From an uncultured Desulfovibrio sp. (GTDB lineage Bacteria; Desulfobacterota; Desulfovibrionia; Desulfovibrionales; Desulfovibrionaceae), in contig CALUWU010000097.1 of NCBI GenBank assembly GCA_944324555.1, positions 1-35,739 on the forward strand: 35,739 bases of DNA, written 5' to 3'. The notes below the pieces were generated by a model, which saw only the letters and a program-made list of their open reading frames with translations, did no database searches and was not told where the DNA came from. The first letter of the stretch is position 1, and each line of letters starts with the position of its first letter. This document shows, in pieces, positions 16,789 through 23,868 of this stretch. The position numbers were made by a program, and so were the translations under genes.

Positions 16789-18015
16789 ATGATCAACTAT
16801 CTCGGAAAAGCGCTTCTCGCGTCCTGCTGGTTCATGCTCCTGACCCTGCCGGTCATGGGCATCCGCCTCAATACCGTCGATCAGACCGTGGAATGGCAGT
16901 TCGATCGCGTCCTCATGCTCGGCGCGGCCATCTTCTTCCTTTCCATGCTCTGGAACTGGTGTTTCCGCCGCAAGGCCAGGGGCCTGCCCCTGCTCGGCCT
17001 GCCCGCGGCCCTCGGCAAGGGGCTGGGCGAGCTCTTCCGCCTGCCCACGCGCAACGCCCGCACCCGCGCCGTCTCGCTGGGCGCGGTCCTGCTGATCATG
17101 CTGCTCATGCCCCATGTCAGCTCCTTCTATCAGACCAATATCATGATTTCGGCCCTGCTCTACGTCATGCTGGCGCTGGGTCTGAATATCGCCGTGGGCA
17201 TCGCCGGTCAGCTCGTGCTCGGCTACGTGGCCTTCTACGCCGTCGGCGCCTACTCCTACGCCCTGCTCAATCAGGCCTTCGGCCTCGGCTTCTGGACCTG
17301 TCTGCCCGTCGGCGGCTTCATGGCCGTGCTTTTCGGCCTGGCGCTCGGCTTTCCCGTGCTGCGCCTGCGCGGCGACTATCTGGCCATCGTCACGCTCGGC
17401 TTCGGCGAAATCGTCCGCCTGACCCTGCTCAACTGGGCGAGCCTGACCGGCGGCTCCGGCGGCATCAAGGACATTCCCGCCCCCGGCTTCTTCGGCATGC
17501 AGATGGACATCGACGTTTCCACCATGTTCGTCTACTACATCGTCCTGGCGGCCGTCGTCGTCACCATCGTCGTCATCTCGCGCCTGAAGAACTCCCGCGT
17601 GGGCCTCGCCCTGCAGGCCCTGCGCGAAGACGAAATCGCCTGCGAGGCCATGGGCATCAACCTGGCCCGCGTCAAGCTGTCGGCCTTCGCCCTCAGCTCC
17701 TGCTGGGCGGGCTTTGCCGGCGTCATCTTTGCCGCGAAGACCAGCTTCATCAATCCCGCCAGCTTCACGTTCATGGAATCGGCCATGATTCTTTCCATGG
17801 TCGTGCTGGGCGGCATGGGTTCCATCGTGGGCGTCGTCATCGCGGCCATGATCCTCATTCTGGCCCCCGAATACCTGCGCGCCTTCTCCGAATATCGCAT
17901 GCTCATCTTCGGCGCCATCATGGTCGTCATGATGATCTTCCGCCCGCAGGGTCTCGTTACCGGCGAACGCCGCCGCTACCGCATCACCAAACTGCACGGC
18001 GACGCCGCGCAATAA
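16789..18015 (+). CDS. livM: Branched-chain amino acid ABC transporter permease LivM
   Basis: 408-aa polytopic permease. The N-terminal third has two hydrophobic segments separated by a basic loop (WCFRRKARGLPLLGLPAAL), an extension typical of LivM. The core follows with ALGLNIAVGIAGQLVLGYVA, then FYAVGAYSYALL, and LRLRGDYLAIVTLGFGEIVR. NSRVGLALQALREDEIACEA is the EAA-like coupling loop, and VVLGGMGSIVGVVIAA closes the domain. It starts 4 bp after livH and ends 9 bp before livG. Confidence 0.95.
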   Translation: MINYLGKALLASCWFMLLTLPVMGIRLNTVDQTVEWQFDRVLMLGAAIFFLSMLWNWCFRRKARGLPLLGLPAALGKGLGELFRLPTRNARTRAVSLGAVLLIMLLMPHVSSFYQTNIMISALLYVMLALGLNIAVGIAGQLVLGYVAFYAVGAYSYALLNQAFGLGFWTCLPVGGFMAVLFGLALGFPVLRLRGDYLAIVTLGFGEIVRLTLLNWASLTGGSGGIKDIPAPGFFGMQMDIDVSTMFVYYIVLAAVVVTIVVISRLKNSRVGLALQALREDEIACEAMGINLARVKLSAFALSSCWAGFAGVIFAAKTSFINPASFTFMESAMILSMVVLGGMGSIVGVVIAAMILILAPEYLRAFSEYRMLIFGAIMVVMMIFRPQGLVTGERRRYRITKLHGDAAQ

Positions 18016-18024
18016 GGAACGCGC

Positions 18025-18993
18025 ATGAGCCATTATTCCGAAACGACCGACGTGGACAAGGACGCGTCCACACAACCGCGGAACGACGCCTCCCGCGCTC
18101 AGGAGGCCGCGCCGAAACCGCCCGTCCTCGACGCCGCCATCGTGGAAGATCAGCCGGAAAGCTCCGTCGCTTCCGCCCCCGCGCGCAGGACCCCCTCGAT
18201 CGGCAGCCGCCCCGTCCTGGAAGTGGAAGAACTGACGCAGGATTTCGGCGGTCTGCGCGCCCTGAACGAGCTTGACCTGACCGTCAACGAAGGCGAAATC
18301 GTCGCCCTCATCGGCCCCAACGGCGCCGGCAAGACGACCTTTTTCAACTGCGTCACCGGCATCTATACGCCGACCGAAGGCCGCGTCTATCTGTACGACG
18401 CCCAGAAGCGCCGCCAGCTCCTCAACGGCCGCAAGCCTCACGACATCACGGCCATGGGCATGGCCCGCACTTTCCAGAACATCCGCCTCTTCGGCGACAT
18501 GACCGTGCTGGAAAACGTCATGATCGGCCGTCACTGCCGCACCAGCGCCGGCATCTGGGGCGCGCTGGCCCGCACCCGCGCGGCCCGTCGCGAAGAACAG
18601 GAAACCATAGACATTTCCTACGCCCTGCTGGAAAGCGTGCATCTGGAACAGTTCTGGAACGAACGCGCCCACAACCTGCCCTACGGCGCCCAGCGCCGTC
18701 TGGAAATCGCCCGCGCCCTCGCCACCAATCCGCGCATGCTGCTGCTGGACGAGCCCGCCGCGGGCATGAATCCGCAGGAAACCAAGGAGCTGGAAGAACT
18801 GGTGCGCCGCCTGCGCGACAGCCGCGACCTGTCCATCCTGCTCATCGAACACGACATGGGCATGGTCATGTCCCTTTCCGATCGGATCTACGTCATGGAA
18901 TACGGTTCCCGCATCGCCAGCGGCGCCCCGGAAGAAGTGCGCGCCAATCCGCGGGTCATCCAAGCCTACCTCGGGGAGAGCGACGATGCTTGA
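18025..18993 (+). CDS. livG: Branched-chain amino acid ABC transporter ATPase LivG (N-terminal extension)
   Basis: 322-aa ABC ATPase. Walker A is GPNGAGKT (97-104) and Walker B MLLLDEPAAGMNP. The signature region reads NLPYGAQRRLEIARAL, close to the LivG form 'LSYGQQRRLEIARAL' but with Pro and Ala substitutions. IEHDMGMVMSLSDRIYVMEY contains the switch His. The first about 62 residues (MSHYSETTDVDKDASTQPRN onward) are polar, Pro/Ala/Glu-rich and absent from ordinary LivG proteins of about 255 aa. The start is supported by AAGGA just upstream, so the extension is probably translated. The stop overlaps the livF start by 8 bp. Confidence 0.94.
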   Translation: MSHYSETTDVDKDASTQPRNDASRAQEAAPKPPVLDAAIVEDQPESSVASAPARRTPSIGSRPVLEVEELTQDFGGLRALNELDLTVNEGEIVALIGPNGAGKTTFFNCVTGIYTPTEGRVYLYDAQKRRQLLNGRKPHDITAMGMARTFQNIRLFGDMTVLENVMIGRHCRTSAGIWGALARTRAARREEQETIDISYALLESVHLEQFWNERAHNLPYGAQRRLEIARALATNPRMLLLDEPAAGMNPQETKELEELVRRLRDSRDLSILLIEHDMGMVMSLSDRIYVMEYGSRIASGAPEEVRANPRVIQAYLGESDDA

Positions 18994-19690
18994 AATGCGC
19001 GGTGTTGATACCTACTACGGCAATATTCAGGCCCTGCGCGACATTTCCCTGACCATCAACGACGGTGAAATCGTCACGCTGATCGGCGCCAACGGCGCGG
19101 GCAAGTCCACGACGCTGATGACCATCTGCGGCATCAACCGTCCCCGCAAGGGGGAAATCCTCTGGAACGGCGAGCCCATCCACGAGCGCGCCCCCCACGA
19201 AATCGTGACGCTCGGCATCAGCCAGGTGCCCGAAGGCCGCCTGATTTTCCCCGACATGACCGTGCAGGAAAATCTTGATCTCGGCGCCTTCCTGCGCCGC
19301 GACAAGAGCGGCATTCAGCGCGACATGGATTATGTCTTTGAACTGTTCCCCATTCTCGCCAAGCGCCGCCGGCAGCAGGGAGGCACCCTCTCCGGCGGGG
19401 AACAGCAGATGCTGGCCATCAGCCGCGCCCTTATGGGGCGCCCCCGACTGCTGCTGCTGGACGAACCCTCGCTGGGGCTCGCCCCCATCATCATCCAGCA
19501 GATATTCAAGATCATTCAGAAGGTCAACGCCGACGGCACAACGGTCTTTCTGGTCGAGCAGAACGCCAATCAGGCGCTCCGCATCGCCCATCGCGGCTAC
19601 GTTCTGGAAAACGGACGCATTGTCATGACCGACAAGGCTTCCGTCCTGCTGGAAAGCCCCGCCGTCCGTTCCGCCTACCTCGGCATGTAG
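18986..19690 (+). CDS. livF: Branched-chain amino acid ABC transporter ATPase LivF
   Basis: 234-aa ABC ATPase, standard LivF length. It has the LivF N-terminal pattern VDTYYGNIQALRDISLTI, Walker A GANGAGKST (34-42) and QVPEGRLIFPDMTVQENL. The signature is LSGGEQQMLAISRAL, Walker B LLLLDEPSLGLAP and the switch VEQNANQAL. It pairs with LivG at the LivHM membrane core to power uptake. Its start lies inside the end of livG, implying coupled translation. The operon ends at the strong terminator just downstream. Confidence 0.96.
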   Translation: MLEMRGVDTYYGNIQALRDISLTINDGEIVTLIGANGAGKSTTLMTICGINRPRKGEILWNGEPIHERAPHEIVTLGISQVPEGRLIFPDMTVQENLDLGAFLRRDKSGIQRDMDYVFELFPILAKRRRQQGGTLSGGEQQMLAISRALMGRPRLLLLDEPSLGLAPIIIQQIFKIIQKVNADGTTVFLVEQNANQALRIAHRGYVLENGRIVMTDKASVLLESPAVRSAYLGM

Positions 19691-19707
19691 GCCCCTTTTC
19701 ACAAAAG

Positions 19708-19752
19708 AAAGGCCCCTTCCGGCGTTTTCGCGCCGGAAGGGGCCTTTTGTCT
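19708..19752 (+). terminator. Strong intrinsic terminator of the liv operon
   Basis: Perfect 17-bp arms, AAAGGCCCCTTCCGGCG (19708-19724) and its complement (19731-19747), have a TTTTCG loop and are followed by TTTTGTCTTT. Placed 17 bp after the livF stop. Confidence 0.92.
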
Positions 19753-19776
19753 TTCCGCAAGCAGCCGGCGAAGACT

Positions 19777-19918
19777 GGAGTACTTTCAGTTTAAAACGCG
19801 TTGCGTCTCAAACCATACGGCCTGTCGTTTCGTGAAAAAACGCGGTGGTTCCGCGCAGTCGAGACCGTTGACGGCCGCGCCGCCCCCGCGCTTCGCAGTT
19901 GTCAGAAGCACAGGCTCT
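19777..19918 (+). repeat. Dispersed repeat family A, copy 2 (degenerate)
   Basis: Begins GGAGTACTTTCAG, aligning with AGAGCATTTTCAG of the other copies. It then has AAACGCGTTGCGTCTCAAAC and CATACGGCCTGTCGTTTCG, followed by a diverged second half. Its right end, GGCTCT, read on the minus strand is AGAGCC. This overlaps the TAG stop of the CHASE-GGDEF gene in the same register as copies 1 and 3. Confidence 0.75.
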
Positions 19919-21323
19919 ACACGCCCTTTCCCCTGACATGAAAGCTATATTTTTCTGAATACATGAGCTTATCAACCTTTTCCAGGAAAAACTCTCCCGC
20001 GCTGACGCCAGGCTGCTTTTCGGAAAGCATATCCTTCTCCGGCGACAGCGCGCCCAGGCTGACGGTAACATCAAGTTCGCGCCCATTGATATGATAGACG
20101 TCTTCAAGACGCCGCTTAATATTCTGAAGACGGTCAGGCATCTCGCCACCCTGCGGGTGGCAATAAAACACGGCGACAAACTCGTCGCCGCCAAACCGGG
20201 ATGCGAATTCGTTGAAGGAAAGTTCCGCAATCAGCCTTTTCGAAAATTCAATAAGGATCTTGTCCCCGGCAAGATGCCCATAAGTATCGTTTATTTCTTT
20301 AAATTTATTTATATCTACAACGCAGAGAAAAAGACGGGCCTCGCTTGCTCCATAGGAATAAGAGAGATGCCTTTCGAGCGCCGACTCAAATTTTTTCCAG
20401 AAATATCTTTTGTTGAAAAGTCCCGTAAGATCATCAACATTCATTTCAGCCTTAATCTTCTTATAATTGTTCAAGACATTTACAAAATAGGTAAACAGCA
20501 ACGACAATATAATACAAAATACTATGGAAAGCACGATAGCGACAATCAGTTTATTAACATTGATAAACACGGTTGCAGGCGCAATATCCATCCACCATGT
20601 CGCATTCTGCAAATTTATCTGGAACCTGTTGAAGTCTTCAGGAATAGCGCCTGACGACAGCAGGGAAAGCTTCTTGCCGCTTGCGGGGTCCTTGCGCCAG
20701 AGTTCCCAGTCAAATCCCGCGTTGGAGAGGATATTGAAATTCACGCCTCGTTTAAGAACTTCAGGAAAGCGATATATAATGACAGCAAATCCCCAGAAGA
20801 ACTCTTTCTTTGTATCGGGAGAAGGCAAATAAATGGGTTGCCGGAAGGCAAGACCGACGCCGCCCTGAAGAAGATGAAAAGGACCCGACACCGTCATTTT
20901 CTGCGTTTCTTTTGCAAGTAGCGCCTCTTCTTTCCGGGCGTCATCCTTTATAAGATTATGCCCCATTGATTTCTGATTTCCTTCATAAGGAAATATATGA
21001 GAAACAATTCCATCCTTTGCAAGATTCAAAACGATTATTTCAGGTCGCGACAGCAGTATCTTTTGCGCCGTCGTCGTAAATCCGGCAGAATCCCCCTTAT
21101 TGAGAATAACAAGCGTATACAGGGGCATGACGTCGAGCGACAGCTCATATAACTGCTTTGAAATTCGCTCTGCAAAAACATTGCCATAAAACTTTGTCAG
21201 TCTTTGCTTTTCGTCATATTCAGCGCGAAAGAATATATAAATAAAAACGCTCATCAATATGGCGGAATATAAAAAGACCCCCATAAATTTCAGCAAGAAA
21301 TCAGGCACTCGCTTTTTTTTCAA
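19917..21323 (-). CDS. CHASE-domain diguanylate cyclase (TTG start likely)
   Basis: 468-aa membrane sensor. TM1 is at about 10-34 and a periplasmic CHASE-like domain at about 40-260 contains GIVSHIFPYEGNQKSMGHNL. TM2 is near 270-295 (LIVAIVLSIVFCIILSLLF). The GGDEF domain has DDLTGLFNKRYFW and an intact RFGGDEF (GGDEF at 378-382), so c-di-GMP synthesis is expected. No RxxD inhibitory site precedes it. TTG 21323 is chosen because AAGGA lies 5-6 bp upstream. The in-frame ATG at 21449 falls inside a near-consensus -10 box and would add GC-rich sequence unlike a signalling N-terminus. The gene is visibly AT-rich against its surroundings, suggesting recent acquisition. Ligand unknown. Confidence 0.88.
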   Translation of the reverse strand: MKKKRVPDFLLKFMGVFLYSAILMSVFIYIFFRAEYDEKQRLTKFYGNVFAERISKQLYELSLDVMPLYTLVILNKGDSAGFTTTAQKILLSRPEIIVLNLAKDGIVSHIFPYEGNQKSMGHNLIKDDARKEEALLAKETQKMTVSGPFHLLQGGVGLAFRQPIYLPSPDTKKEFFWGFAVIIYRFPEVLKRGVNFNILSNAGFDWELWRKDPASGKKLSLLSSGAIPEDFNRFQINLQNATWWMDIAPATVFINVNKLIVAIVLSIVFCIILSLLFTYFVNVLNNYKKIKAEMNVDDLTGLFNKRYFWKKFESALERHLSYSYGASEARLFLCVVDINKFKEINDTYGHLAGDKILIEFSKRLIAELSFNEFASRFGGDEFVAVFYCHPQGGEMPDRLQNIKRRLEDVYHINGRELDVTVSLGALSPEKDMLSEKQPGVSAGEFFLEKVDKLMYSEKYSFHVRGKGV

Positions 21324-21447
21324 AAAAATCCTTATCAAGGCTTCCCCCGCATGCAAGCGCTCTTTTACCGCCGCGTCCGAAACGATCCCCCCGGCAACGG
21401 GCCCGCCGCCGACGGAGCCGTCGGCTCTCCCGCGCTCCGGCTCCCAC

Positions 21448-21476
21448 ATAATACCAAGCGTAAAAGCTCATCGCAA
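21448..21476 (-). promoter_or_regulatory. Probable promoter of the CHASE-GGDEF gene
   Basis: Minus strand: -35 TTGCGA (21471-21476), 17-bp spacer, -10 TATTAT (21448-21453). The predicted transcription start near 21441 leaves a leader of about 118 nt before the TTG start. The non-coding stretch 21324-21886 otherwise contains the inverted repeat at 21661-21690 and repeat A copy 3; no gene is seen in it. Confidence 0.5.
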
Positions 21477-21660
21477 TCCTGGAAGCGGTTTCTAAAACGC
21501 CTTTCGTGGACGCTTCCTGTTTGCCATGCGCGATCATGACATTCCTGCCGCACGCCGGGACTGCCCGGCCCCCGGGAAGGAAACAGCCCGGCGCCGGAAG
21601 ACGAGGGAAAAGGCGCCTGCCGCCGCACCAATCCCCCGCGCGGCGGCGTAAACTACGCCG

Positions 21661-21690
21661 CCCGCGCCGGCGCATCGGCGCCGGCGCGGG
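21661..21690. repeat. Perfect 13-bp inverted repeat
   Basis: CCCGCGCCGGCGC, ATCG, GCGCCGGCGCGGG. A smaller CGGCGTA/TACGCCG hairpin sits just upstream near 21643-21659. It lies between the GGDEF promoter region and repeat A copy 3. No T-tract, and its role is unknown; a transcriptional barrier between divergent units is possible. Confidence 0.6.
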
Positions 21691-21747
21691 CAGGAAAGAT
21701 TGGGAAGTCGCTCTAGCGGCGCCTTGCAAGCGCCTGGGCGGTCTTCC

Positions 21748-21888
21748 AGAGCATTTTCAGCTTGAACCGCTTTGCGTTTCAAGCCATAGGCCTGTCGTTT
21801 CGCGGAAAAAACACGGTTTTTTCGCTCACTTCGGGCCGGACGGCGCGCCGCCGCCTCGACTTTCCCTTTTGCAAGGGCAAAACGCTCT
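21748..21888 (+). repeat. Dispersed repeat family A, copy 3 (most complete ends)
   Basis: 141 bp with 10-bp terminal inverted repeats differing at one position: AGAGCATTTT at the left (21748-21757) and AAAACGCTCT at the right (21879-21888). Inside are a TGAACCGC/GCGTTTCA-type hairpin, CATAGGCCTGTCGTTTCGCG, and GCGGAAAAAA/TTTTTTCGC. GCGCGCCGCC and a CCCTTTTGCAAGGG hairpin follow. The right end supplies the last two bases of the argD TAG stop. It encodes no protein; the size and ends are MITE-like. Confidence 0.88.
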
Positions 21889-23095
21889 AGCTCCCCTGAC
21901 GGCCGGTCAGAATCGCTTCCAGCGTTTCCAGGAAGGTATCCAGATCGGCGGCGTCGATATTCAGGGCGGGCAGCAGACGCAGCGTCCTGCCGTGGCTCAG
22001 GTTGCAGATGACGCCGCGCCGCAGAAGCTCGCGCCAGACCTCGGTTCCGTCTTCGGCCAGCTCGATGCCGATCATGAGACCGAGGCCGCGCACTTCGACG
22101 ATGGCGCCGCCAAGGCGCCGCCGCAGGGCTTCGGCCTTTTCGCGGAATTCCGCGCCCAGCGCCGCGGCGCGCGCGTCAAGGTGATCCCGGCGCAGGATTT
22201 CGACGGTCTTTGCGGCGACGGCGGACGTCAGCGCGCCGCCGCCAAAGGTCGTGGCGTGGCTGCCGGCCTCAAAGCCCCGCGCGACCTCGTCCACGGCCAG
22301 CATGGCGCCCATCGGCAGCCCGTTGGCCAGCGCCTTGGCGCAGGTGATGATATCCGGTTCCAGATCGAAATTCTGATAGGCCCAGAACTTGCCGGTACGG
22401 CAAAGTCCGGCCTGAACTTCGTCGCAAATCAGCAGCACGCCCCTGTCGCGGCACAGCCGCTGCACGCCGCGCAGATAGTCCGCGGGCAGCGGACGGACGC
22501 CGCCCTCGCCCTGCACGACCTCCAGCATCACCGCCGCCGTCCGCGGGCCGACGGCGGCCTCCAGCGCGGCCAGATTTCCGGCTTCCACCTGGCTGAAGCC
22601 CTCGGGAAGCGGCGTAAAGCCGTCGCAGAGGTTTTCGCGCCCCGTCGCCGCCAGCGCGCCGAAGGTACGGCCGTGGAAGCAGCTCGACAGCGTGATGATT
22701 TCAAAGGCGTCCTTTCCGCGTACCTTCCGCATGTAGCGCCGCGCCAGCTTGATGGCGGCCTCGTTGGCCTCCGCGCCGGAATTGCAGAAAAAGACCTTGT
22801 CGTGATGGCTTTCGGCCAGCAGGCGGCGGGCCAGTTCCAGTTGCGGCTCCTGATAAAAAAGATTGCTCACGTGCCACAGGCGCCCGGCCTGCTCCACAAG
22901 AGCCGCCGTCACCTCGTCATTGCAGTGCCCAAGCCCGGTCACGGCAATTCCGGCCAGCAAGTCCACGTATTCCTTGCCGTCCACATCCCACAGACGCGAT
23001 CCCTTGCCGCGCGCGACGGCAATGGGATACCGGCTGTAGGAACGGCACAGCAGTTTTTCTTCCTGCTCCTTCACCAGATCAAAGGCATGGCTCAT
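21887..23095 (-). CDS. argD: Acetylornithine aminotransferase
   Basis: 402-aa class III PLP aminotransferase, converting N-acetylglutamate semialdehyde to N-acetylornithine in arginine synthesis; many members also act in lysine synthesis. Visible signatures are LWDVDGKEYVDLLAGIAVTG, then LGHCN, FCNSGAEANEAAIKLARRY, and VMLEVVQGEGGVRP. ICDEVQAGLCRTG supplies the PLP-ring Asp, and ITCAKALANGLPMGA carries the Schiff-base lysine near residue 250. RGLGLMIGIEL closes the domain. The start ATG follows AAGGAGT. The TAG stop is formed jointly with the end of repeat A copy 3. The 189 bp upstream contain GC-rich hairpins (CGCCCCGC/GCGGGGCG at 23167-23189) but no clear promoter. Confidence 0.93.
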   Translation of the reverse strand: MSHAFDLVKEQEEKLLCRSYSRYPIAVARGKGSRLWDVDGKEYVDLLAGIAVTGLGHCNDEVTAALVEQAGRLWHVSNLFYQEPQLELARRLLAESHHDKVFFCNSGAEANEAAIKLARRYMRKVRGKDAFEIITLSSCFHGRTFGALAATGRENLCDGFTPLPEGFSQVEAGNLAALEAAVGPRTAAVMLEVVQGEGGVRPLPADYLRGVQRLCRDRGVLLICDEVQAGLCRTGKFWAYQNFDLEPDIITCAKALANGLPMGAMLAVDEVARGFEAGSHATTFGGGALTSAVAAKTVEILRRDHLDARAAALGAEFREKAEALRRRLGGAIVEVRGLGLMIGIELAEDGTEVWRELLRRGVICNLSHGRTLRLLPALNIDAADLDTFLETLEAILTGRQGS

Positions 23096-23284
23096 GGCCT
23101 GACTCCTTTATGGGCGCGATTTCGGCAAGATACGGCATACGGGCGAAAAATTCTTCGCACTGCCGGCGCCCCGCGCGGGACGCGGGGCGAGAAAGCGCAC
23201 AAGTAGACCGCGACGCCGCCGCGCCGTACGGACTGCCGCGCTCTTGTGCGGAAAACCGGGGACAGGGATGGGGGGGACGGCGAG

Positions 23285-23773
23285 CTACGCGCCCGTATGC
23301 CCGAAGCCGCCTTCGCCGCGTTCCGTGGCGGAAAGGGAACCTTCCTGCCACGCGGGCATGACGAACGGCTGAAAAACGAGCTGGGCAACGCGCTCGCCGC
23401 GTCGGATACGTCGTTCTTCGGCCGAGGTATTGAGCAGCATGACGAGAATCTCGCCCGTGTAATCGGGATCGATGACGCCCACGCCCTGCGCGACCGTAAG
23501 GCCGTCGCGCGCGCCGAGACCGCTGCGGGAATAGAGAAAGCCGGCCACGCCCGGCGTCAGGGGCTGAACCCGCAGACCCGACGGAACAGCCCGCCGCTCG
23601 CCCGCGGGGATAATCAGTTCCTCCGCGTCAAGACAGGCGCGCACGTCGATTCCCGCCGAGCGGGGCGTCGCCGGGCGCAGACCGCCGTCGTACAGCGCGC
23701 GGGCGTCCGGGCTGACGAATTCCACGCACACGGGCGTGGCGGGGGGAAGAGTCGCGGGGTTCTGAAGCGTCAT
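23285..23773 (-). CDS. dut: Deoxyuridine 5'-triphosphate nucleotidohydrolase
   Basis: 162-aa trimeric dUTPase, splitting dUTP to dUMP and pyrophosphate. All five family motifs are present: PRSAGIDVRA (1), YSRSGLGARDGL (2), GVGVIDPDYTGEI (3), RIRRGERVAQLVF (4) and the flexible C-terminal ERGEGGFGHTGA (5). Ser-to-His in the last GFGSTG-type loop is a minor variation. The start ATG 23773 is chosen because it begins the domain and has AAAGGG upstream; the frame stays open upstream into the trmFO promoter region. It lies upstream of argD on the same strand and is divergent from trmFO, only 95 bp away. Confidence 0.94.
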   Translation of the reverse strand: MTLQNPATLPPATPVCVEFVSPDARALYDGGLRPATPRSAGIDVRACLDAEELIIPAGERRAVPSGLRVQPLTPGVAGFLYSRSGLGARDGLTVAQGVGVIDPDYTGEILVMLLNTSAEERRIRRGERVAQLVFQPFVMPAWQEGSLSATERGEGGFGHTGA

Positions 23774-23868
23774 GCCCTTTCTGTAACGCAGGAATTCCCG
23801 AGGGGCAAGAGGCTCGCTTGCCAAGAGGCGGCATTTTGTCCACACTGCGAAAAAAAGGAGCATCCCGC

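Noticed and set aside
16732-18963. Long minus-strand open frame opposite livM and livG
   Set aside because: Antisense shadow with a His/Asp/Gln-rich translation and no motif; livM and livG are certain.
19917-21449. CHASE-GGDEF gene starting at ATG 21449
   Set aside because: This ATG lies in a TATTAT -10 box with a matching -35 at 17 bp and has no Shine-Dalgarno; TTG 21323 after AAGGA is more likely.
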